This document shows positions 56,058 to 64,000 of a stretch of DNA of 64,000 bases, piece after piece (position 1 is the stretch's first letter; each line of letters begins with the position of its first letter). A program made the position numbers and the translations under genes. The notes below the pieces were generated by a model. That model did no database searches, was not told the origin of the DNA, and saw only the letters and a program-made list of their open reading frames with translations. Source of the stretch: Stereocaulon alpinum (Eukaryota > Ascomycota > Lecanoromycetes > Lecanorales > Stereocaulaceae); contig JAEUBA010000026.1 of the NCBI GenBank assembly GCA_018257865.1, positions 124,001 to 188,000 on the forward strand. Direction: 5' to 3'.

Positions 56058-56610
56058 GATCTTTAATGTCTCTTGTTCATTGTACTCGTCAAGTCCAGCT
56101 TTCGCTAAGACTGGAATCAGCAGGCACGCAGGACGTAGCCCAAGAGCCTGGCAGAACAAATACTTGTTAAGGGTGTCAAGCTATGTCAACGACATTCGTG
56201 TCTCAAAAGCTCTCATTAGCGCTCGTTGAGAGGTTTTCAGGGTAAGTCAAATTGAATGTCGTTGTGAATTTCGCTAGCTACGGCGGCTACCGGCTACAGC
56301 CTTGTCCCCTCTGCCCTGGCGGCTATGCTCCGAGACTTGCGCTTCGCTGTCTGTGACACGCGTTGTATTGCCTATTTGCTTTGGTTTGTCGAGGGCAGAG
56401 TGACTTACTGGTGTCACTTGCAAGCATCCCATACACTATACCTAGGGGGTTCGAAGGGTGCAAAAGTTGTACCCTGAGGAGATAATTTAAGTGTCTTTCT
56501 GGCATATGCTTACCCTGAGGAATTATTTCCGTTGACCTCACAGCCACAAGGCTATAAGACGTTGGATCACTGCGGATGTTGTCTATCTGTATTTCATACA
56601 GTTTGCAATC
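56058..56610. promoter_or_regulatory. Divergent promoter of the low-complexity gene and lst8
   Basis: 553 bp between start codons in opposite directions. No named motif. The low-complexity frame is open up to 56159 but without an ATG. Confidence 0.4.
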
Positions 56611-56640
56611 ATGAGTGTCATCCTTTGCACAGGTACTTCA

Positions 56641-56671
<31 letters not shown>

Positions 56672-57793
56672 AGCTGTCACGGCCTCCTCAAGCCTCTCAA
56701 ACTCCAATAGTCATTGGCCAATGCTCCGACTCAATTGGCAAGGCTCGAAGGCTAACAATGTTTTGTAGCTGGATACGACCATACGATCCGTTTCTGGGAA
56801 GCTCTCTCAGGTATCTGCCATCGAACGATCCAACACCCTGACTCCCAAGTCAACCGCCTCTGCATTTCCCCAGACAAGAAATATCTAGCAGCCGCAGGCA
56901 ATCACAATGTCAAGCTATTCGACATACGCTCAACGAACCCGACTCCGGTCATGGTCTTTACTGGACATACAGGCAATGTCACGGGCGTTACATTTCACTG
57001 TGAGACAAAATGGCTGGTGACGAGTTCAGAGGATGGCTGGGTCAAGGTCTGGCAGACAAAAGATGGCGTCGTACAGCGCAGTTATGACCACGGTATACCC
57101 GTCAACGATGTGGTCATCCATCCGAATCAAGGAGAGGTGATCGCTTGTGATCGAGGAGGCAATGTAAGGGTATGGGACCTAGGAGAGAATAAATGCACAC
57201 ACCAGCTCATCCCCGAAGAAGACGTATCCGTCTCCAGCGTTACAGTGGCCAGCGATGGCTCTCTGCTCTGTGCAGGCAATAACTCGGTAAGTTGTCTTTG
57301 CAGGAAATCACCGGCAATCTTACTTATACATTCATAACAGGGTAACGTCTACGTCTGGCGCATCCACCAAAAACTGGACCCAGACGGCGGTGAGAAAACC
57401 GACCTCATACCCATCACCCAATTCCAAGCCCACATATCCTATATAACGCGCGTACTCCTCTCCCCCGATGTTCGCCACCTTGCGACCTGCAGTGCCGATC
57501 ACAATGCTCGTATCTGGTCCGTCGACCCCTCTGCTCCTCACAATATCAAAGGCAATGAAGGTCTCCCTACTGAGAGAGACGCCAACGCTTTTCCTTTGGA
57601 GACGAGCTTGGAAGCCCATCAACGGTGGGTGTGGGATTGTGCTTTCAGTGCTGATAGTGCATATCTGGTTACGGCTTGCAGTGACCATTATGCTAGACTA
57701 TGGGAATTGAGCACGCAGAGTGTTATCAGGCAGTATAACGGGCATCATAGAGGGGCTGTTTGTGTGGCCTTGAACGACTACTCCGAGAGATGA
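56611..57793 (+). CDS. lst8: TOR complex subunit LST8 (WD40)
   Basis: Exons 56611-56632, 56769-57286 and 57341-57793 give 330 aa. The splice after MSVILCTA continues GYDHTIRFWEALSGICHRT, the LST8 N terminus. Seven WD repeats are visible: FWEA, VKLFDIRS, WVKVWQT, VRVWDLGE, NVYVWRI, HNARIWSVD and ARLWEL. The protein ends GHHRGAVCVALNDYSER. The length is typical for this family. LST8/Pop3 stabilises the TOR kinase domain in TORC1 and TORC2. Intron 1 (136 bp) contains a run of 29 C. The first coding exon is only 22 nt, so gene finders may miss it. Confidence 0.95.
56643..56671. repeat. Poly-C tract of 29 nt in lst8 intron 1
   Basis: An uninterrupted run of 29 cytosines ten bases after the GTACTT donor. 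The strand could form G-quadruplex or i-motif structures. The length is also hard to sequence correctly. Confidence 0.9.
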
Positions 57794-58249
57794 TGAGGTG
57801 GCCATACACCCGAAGCTTCTGTGTCTGTAATTCAGTCTGTCTAATATTAGCGATGGCGCTGGGGCAGGATACCCGAAACGACATATGATTCCCAAGTCCT
57901 CTTCTCTGAAGATCAAGACCAAAATCTAGAGACTGTACATTGAATTGTTTACCTCGGTGCTTTGTGCCACGCACTTCTGCGGTTCTACGAGCTTTGACTT
58001 AAATGAAGGGACCATAATTCCAGTTCTACAAGACGGGAAGCTATGACAGCTCCTGAGATATCGTACTCTCACTTAGGGTATCGCAATAATAGTCTACCCA
58101 TGCACTGCCCAGCTTTTAGCTTCATCAAAGGAGTTTCCGCGACACCCAACGCTCCAATCTCCTAGCATTGATTTCCAAACATGCCGCTAAACGTTAAGAA
58201 TTGTATTACAGAAAGCGATATCCCATAGCGACTTGTTGCACTGGTCACA
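57794..58249. other. Convergent spacer
   Basis: 3' flanks of lst8 and the SCY1-like gene. No feature recognised. Confidence 0.4.
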
Positions 58250-61015
58250 TTAATCCCATGCATCGCCCCAGTCATCATCCGCCGCAGCCTCTTTAGGCTT
58301 CGTGCTTATCGCCTTCGTCGCAGGGGGAGGCTTAGGTTTAGCAGGCGTGCTCGCTAGCTTCTTAGGTCCAGCGCCTGAGCCCAGGCTTCCAGTTGTAGTA
58401 GTCCTTGGGGGTCCTGACGGCTTATTCAAGCCCTTTGGTAGCGGTGCTTTGGACTTTGATTGTGCCTGCGCATTAAGCCAACCTTCAAAATCGGGCTCAC
58501 CACCATCATCGAACGTGATAGGCGGTGCAGCGGCTGGCTTGTGTTCTGAAGGAGCGTCGAAGAAGTCGTCTTCCGCCATGTCGCCCCAGGCGTCATCAAT
58601 TCCTTCGTCGTCTTCTGGCGGATTTGAGAACATCTGCTCTGGTGGCGGTGTTCGTACGGGAGCAGGTGTGGAGGTGCCAGTGACTGCTTGGCGATGAAGG
58701 GTTGAAGCCGACCCTGAGGGGCGAGATGAGTCTGCCGCTGGGGGCATGGACGAAGACCTGTCATTCTTTGGAGGTTGTGGTTTTGCCGATTTAGACTGCA
58801 TATCGCCGCTTGCCGTTGCAATCTTGTTGGTGAACGAAGATATGGCCCAGCCGGCCCATCCCGCGTTGTCGTTCTGCGGTGTGCCCATGCGAGGAACAGT
58901 GCCGTTTACAGACGTGGCAGCGGGTGGTGCTATGACGGTATCTGGCAGCGAGTTTCCGTACTTGCGTATTCGCTGAAGGTAGACGTCGAAGCACTTGTTA
59001 GCTTGGTCTCGAACGAGTCTAAACTGGATCAGCGACAGCACGAAATTCAGCGCCACATTGCCACATACTTTTCTCGGTCTATCAATGACGGGCACAAAGC
59101 AGGCAGAATCTTGCCAGCACAATCTTCGTCATTGAAAAGATCCGATGTGGCTGCAAGGGCAAGTAACGCTGCGTTTCTCGCGTGAACAAATGGATCTCGT
59201 AGTGAGCGCGCAAACGCTGCGACCAATACCTTTTGCCTTGTCTGAAGCTCGGTCAGCGCTTGCGCAGCGATTGGGAGTGTAGAGGTAGCATACGTTGGTA
59301 CCTAGATTCCGGGCTATCTTCCCCAGGCAAATTGTAGTATTAGTGCGGATTCCAGGTTGTTCATCGTTGGAGGTCTTTGCAAGGTGCTTTAGGAGCTCGC
59401 CGTTGACTGTGCGATCAGAGAGCTTGGTGATGATTGTCAGAACCGATTTGACTGTTTGCTCACGAACCAGTGGCGCTACGTCTGTAAAGCCGGTAACCTA
59501 AGCCTTTTAGCAACGGTAGTCATGCAAGCTGGGCCTGGTGTGCCCATGTCGACGCACCAATTGTGGGAAGATCTTGTCATTCACTATCTTCTGAGACAAA
59601 TGATCGATCATGTTGGGCAGGTTATCGAGCAAACACACTCTTATCGCCCGGTCTGGGTTCGAGAAAAGCCTGACAACAACAGGGGTAAGTCGCGTTTCCC
59701 ATTCCTCTTCGGAGAGCTTTTTCCCTATCTTCATCACAGATGCGAAGACTTTTGGTCCTCCGCCTCCAAACTCGATCGACTTGAGAAGCTCGGGGAGGAC
59801 CTTGACGCAAAAGAATTCTTCAGGAAAGTCTTCTGATACTTCGTCAAGCTCACTGGAGATGGGTCAGTGCTGTATGTCAGTCTAATTCTCCGGATTACGG
59901 ACCTCAAAAATTCTTCTCGTTCACCATCGCTCTTCAGGCCAAGGCTCTCAAGTCCTTCAGACAGCCTGATCAAGGGTGTTTCGAAAAATCCGCCGCTCCT
60001 CCTCCCTTGATCACGGAAATGAGAAACACTTAATCTAGCCTTTGGATTTGCGTTGAGGAGTCTCTTGTAGCTTTGATGCATGCTTGGTGGTACATTCTTA
60101 GTCTGGCCGATCTGATCACTAGTAACAAAACAACCATTGAATAACTCGAAGACCATTATCCCAAAACCGTACGAGTCTACTGCGGACAAGGGATGACGCT
60201 TGATTGTATCCCAACTAGATTTAGTAATCTCGGGAGGAGCATAAACACCAGATTCAGGGGTAAAGCTTCCGTATCTCTTTGAAAGTCAGTGACACATCGA
60301 AGTATGTGGCCCACCACGGGTAGACAAACGTATATTATGGCATCATCGTCCTTCATAGAGCTCAAGACTTCGAAGCCACCTAACCTCCATTCCCCACTCT
60401 GGCTAATGTAGACTGAAGAGAGCCGGATGTTGCCATGTATGGACGAAGCCTCGTCATTAATAAAAGAAAGCGTGTTCTGGGAGGGCCATTCAGTTCCAGC
60501 GCGGGTAGCTGTACCATTTCATCATCATACCGCAACCGTAAATAGACCCCATTTCGACGTCTCCGCACTCAAACTTTTCCGCCGTGCAGGCCAAGCCAGA
60601 GGAGTGACTCGTTCCGTGGCCACATAGATGTATGTTTCGGTCTGTCACCAAGGTCAGAGCCCAGCCGAGTGTACTTTTTCTTCGGTTTTCTAGATACCTC
60701 TACTGTGTCATAAACTCTTATCACCCCTGGGTGCCTTAACGTTCGCATCTTGCGTACTGCATTTCGAGCGAGTGGTAGGCGTGTTCTATCTGCTGTGATA
60801 TCGAAGGCGAAGATGCTGCAATCTGAGCCATCTTCCTGAGTGGACATATAGAAGTTAGCCATATCCGCTTGCACCGGCTGGACTACACACACTCGCTTCG
60901 TGCCGTTGTATAGAGCCCAGATCGATTGATCTACAGTCAACCTATCGCCAAACTTGTATGGAAAAGGAGGGTCTTTTGAGATAGCAGAGGCTACCGCTGA
61001 CTTGAGAAAGTCCAT
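58250..61015 (-). CDS. SCY1-like pseudokinase (SCYL1/Cex1 type)
   Basis: Nine exons join to 777 aa: 60893-61015, 60698-60835, 60531-60641, 60330-60476, 59903-60276, 59558-59852, 59294-59497, 59069-59241, 58250-59018. It begins MDFLKSAVASAISKDPPFPY. The kinase-like part lacks catalytic residues: CSIFAFDI has no ATP lysine, SSIHGNIRL replaces HRD, and RLGGFEV replaces DFG. HEAT repeats follow (DRAIRVCLLDNLPNMIDHLS, DVAPLVREQTVKSVLTII, DPFVHARNAALLALAATS). The tail holds AGWAGWAISSFTNKIATASG and ends DDDWGDAWD. Relatives bind COPI coats and tRNA export factors at the Golgi and nuclear pore. The first intron (60836-60892) is 57 bp and stop-free. Confidence 0.93.
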
Positions 61016-62821
61016 CGCAAGGCAAGAGGATCCGGGGAGAGCGCTGAGAATGGCCCAAGTCAACACACTTTGTGCCAAAAGTATTCTATAAGATCCACAA
61101 TGAGCTGCAGGACTGGGATGAATTTGGCTTACACAATTCGTGCATAAACGCGGCAGGGCGCCAGTCAGCGCTTGGCTGACCTGTGACTGGACCCTTAATC
61201 GTCTCAAGACAACGTCCTGAGTACCTTTACTAGGTACCCTGCTGTTGCTCTATCCCTGATCAGTCGCTACATTTACTGCTACAACATGCCGTGATTGTTG
61301 TGAAGCACACTAAGATAGAGTATGAATCACACTTTCCCAGGTGCTCAATCATCTATCCCCTAGCATGTGCTCAATTACCAGATGACCGTTCGAACCGCAA
61401 GTTGATGCAGCAGTCGCCAGTAGAGGATCGCGATGGCATCAAAACTCAGCTCTGTGGGGCGCCCAAACTTTTGCTGGTGGTGTTTGCTCCGCGAAAACAT
61501 TAGGAGCAAGAACCCATCGTGAGGTTCCAACTAATGAGGCGTGCCGTTTCATTTGCCCAAGTTGTGGATTGCATTCATGCTATTGTTATGACAGTGACAT
61601 GGACTTTTCCCAATGGTGATAAAGATCTTGCCACTTCTAGAACCCTGTATCCGAAACTACGGCAGCACGTGTACTAACATACAACCCATGTTGCGACGAA
61701 CCAGCAAGGTTGCCCCAATGTGCTCAGTATGCCTCCAGCATGGAAATTTATTGACATACTTGGAAGTATAGCAAATGTACGAGGGCTCAAATACCGGGTA
61801 GAATCGACCAAACATCGTTCTGATCTACAAAGCTTTCCATTATACACACTTGCGGCGGTACCTCTTGAACGTCCCGCCAAAAATGAAAGTGATTGATATA
61901 GTCTATCTCACGTTTTACCCTTCTGGGTTCTAGGTCACAACACTCTTCTGCCGCACGTACAGCTTAACGCTCGAAACTAAGCCCGTGTCACAACAATCAC
62001 TCGCGTCTATCACCGCACAATCAGCGAAGCTCATAGACACGGCTGATTTCTAGACTAACAGTAAACGATGTTCTGACAGTCCATAATCCTATGTCCTACG
62101 GTATGTCCCTTTTTCATACTTCTCGAGCATCTACTTCGGCCCTTCATGAGCTCGTACTGCTTCCCAGACAGCCTTCGGTCTGTGTGATCAGCTTGCATAA
62201 TCTTTGTCCCTTTTTCACACCACCGAGTGTCTATGATGAATAATGGTAAAAGGTCTGATTGCAAGACACTCTTATGGTTCTTGTCTCCTTGTGGCCCCGC
62301 ACATGCCAAGTCGTCTCAGTTAGCACCTCAGCAAGGGAGACTGTTCAAAGTTGATGAGCAGAACTCTGTATTTGATGTGTACATGCACAGGCTACAGCCG
62401 CCCCACTTACTGGAACGTCGAGTCTGTTGATATTCAAGACTTTGTCGTCAATGGCAGTGGGGCACAGAGCGACGAAGAGTACAGGCGGAATTACTGCAGA
62501 CTGTCTTGGCTATGCCGATCGTGTATGGGAGCTCAGAAGCCTAAGAATTGTGCAATCTGAAGACTGAAGACTGAAAAGACCTGAGACATTTTCATACCTT
62601 CTACATTGCACCAGCGGTCACTCTGTTCGCGTATTTTCAGGTCAACGTACACAAGCTGACGATGGTCACATAGGACTTGGCTTCAGCAGGGTGTATGACT
62701 AAGGCAATCTGTCAGCGTTTGAATTTGCCGACGAAAGGCATGCGGCATTGAGACATTACTACACAGTACAGATTCCGTTTTATGTGTGGTCATGCGAGCA
62801 TAATTGAGCAAACCTGGGGTA
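61016..62821. other. 1.8 kb intergenic region, nothing recognised
   Basis: Promoter side of the SCY1-like gene and 3' flank of eIF2B-beta. Frames on both strands (61291-61503, 62055-62309, 62227-62560) have no domain. No tRNA or other RNA gene was seen. Confidence 0.4.
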
Positions 62822-64000
62822 TCATTGATATACATCGGATGTATCTAAGTCAAGATCTTCAGCTCGATAGTGATCATCTATAATGCAGTGCAGATAAGAG
62901 GGAGCATGACCGCCCCTGGGATAGATGTCAGCATTGCGACTCGCTCAGATTCTGATGGCTGACTTACAGATTCGTGATGTAGAGGCTGACCAGCTCCACG
63001 GGCACATAATCATATAGCGGGTTCTCAACCTCGACCTTATCTACAAAGTCTCCATCCTCGTAGCTAATTACCTTAGATGGATCTCCATTCTCCATCAAAG
63101 AATCTGGATCAAAGGGGTACACAGGACTGAGCTTGTAGACCCCACTAAGCACAACAACTGGCGTAGAATGCAGTTTCGCAGCTTTTGCTATAGCTTTTGC
63201 TCCTGCTGCAGCGATTATGTCACCGTTCACGAGCACCACATGGGTGTCGAGTATAACTTTGTTGACGCGTGACATCAGTGCAAAGACAGCGGAGTCAGGG
63301 ATAAGGACCACAGTAATACCGGCCGCAGTCAATGTTTTCTGAAATACTTCAGCACTCAAAGAATCGTCAGACTCGCTCTTAGTTCTCCCGATAACATCAG
63401 CATGGGTGGCTTCATGGTTGTTAGGGTATGCTTCGGCGTGCACCACAGTAAACTTTCTTTTGGCCGCTGCCTTCAAAAGGAACTTTTGAATAGTGAGTGA
63501 GGATGTGTGAGTGAGGATGACTTCGTTCGAATGAATATGCTCCAATGCGTAGGCGGCTATCTGATCGTCGGCTTGATTTAATTCTTCAAGTATTTCGTGT
63601 ATCCCTTCGACAACTTCGGCTTTGAGGTCTTTGACGGCGCCAGCATTGGCTAAAGCCTGGCTTGAAAGGGATAGGTGGATACTAGGAGACTGCGAGCCAG
63701 GCGTGGCGGTAGGTGAATGGATGTTTGATCGAGGGTGGGAAAGCAGACTAAACATGGATGTCACAGGGGGAGCGGTATTGGTAATTGCGTATGAAGTATG
63801 TGATGTAAGGAGTGGAGGTCGCTGTGGTCGTTCGTCCCCAACCTCTTCCAATATAGAGTCCATCTCCCCATGCCGCAATGGACTTGTCGTCAGTGACCTT
63901 GGAGAGAGTGTTGAGGAATCAGGAGTCCGGGAATTCCGTTCTCTTGGTGTTTGTGGTCGACTGTCTGTACCTGCATCGCTGTATCCACTCGTTTCTCCTT
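62822..64000 (-). CDS. gcd7: Translation initiation factor eIF2B subunit beta (GCD7), 5' end cut off
   Basis: The exon running from 64000 down to 62968 joins the last exon 62822-62915 (52 bp intron). The 5' end lies beyond the window, and the frame is open to the edge. The Rossmann-like eIF2B alpha/beta/delta fold shows ANAGAVKDLKAEVVEGIHEI, HSNEVILTHTSSLTIQKFLL, FTVVHAEAYPNNHEAT, GITVVLIPDSAVFALMSRVN, KVILDTHVVLVNGDIIAAAG and STPVVVLSGVYKLSPVYP. The spliced end is VPVELVSLYITNLGGHAPSY and HYRAEDLDL, as in GCD7. A disordered Ser/Pro/Thr insert lies in the visible N-terminal part. eIF2B is the guanine nucleotide exchange factor for eIF2 and the target of eIF2-alpha phosphorylation. Confidence 0.93.

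Noticed and set aside
1..64000. Search for CRISPR arrays, bacterial operons, tRNA or rRNA genes and a biosynthetic cluster
   Set aside because: None seen; the DNA is eukaryotic with spliced genes, and no PKS, NRPS or terpene synthase sequence appears.

Overview
The window is nuclear DNA of a filamentous ascomycete (Pezizomycotina). The evidence is many genes with 45-115 bp GT-AG introns carrying CTRAY-type branch points, fungus-specific families (AHC1-like ADA subunit, fungal LtrA-like membrane protein, SUR7/PalI, fungal PLC-like phosphodiesterase, VTC1, CCZ1), and repeats mutated in the manner of RIP. I cannot resolve the class from sequence alone. About 23 intact protein genes are supported. 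For most multi-exon genes I worked out the exon chain by hand and checked that the joined length is divisible by three.

Layout. 1-3.9 kb is a decayed, repeat-rich margin: a broken gene fragment at the left edge, a relic of a chromodomain (Ty3/gypsy-like) retroelement split by a solo LTR, and a small Cys-rich ORF. 4-9 kb holds an LtrA-like multi-pass membrane protein, the NatA catalytic subunit and a START-like protein. 9.4-12 kb holds a short Cys protein and a disrupted aminoglycoside-phosphotransferase-family gene. 12.9-19.6 kb holds a repetitive hypothetical protein, an expansin-like secreted protein and a large GPI-type cell-surface protein. 20.7-28.2 kb holds CCZ1, a Pab2-type RNA-binding protein and the NEDD4-family ligase Rsp5. 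28.8-37.8 kb holds AHC1, an Alba-domain protein, VTC1, a broken F-box gene, a Tctex-1 dynein light chain and an SDR oxidoreductase. 38.4-40 kb holds an SRPK-like kinase, followed by a 4.7 kb stretch without an intact gene. 44.7-64 kb holds DRE2, a coiled-coil acidic protein, a SUR7-like protein, a secreted PLC-like protein, a large low-complexity protein, LST8, a SCY1-like pseudokinase and, cut by the right edge, eIF2B-beta.

Most genes are unrelated housekeeping functions: membrane traffic (CCZ1, SCY1-like, Rsp5), growth control and translation (LST8, eIF2B-beta), RNA 3'-end biology (Pab2), Fe-S assembly (DRE2), chromatin (AHC1) and cell surface (expansin-like, GPI protein, SUR7, PLC-like). 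There is no sign of a biosynthetic gene cluster. I did not find a convincing new multi-gene system. The most unusual signals are the precisely dissected solo-LTR insertion inside a RIP-mutated chromodomain, a 6-nt microexon, several stop-free introns of length divisible by three that hide inside long ORFs, three decayed genes, and a few unrecognised proteins with striking composition.
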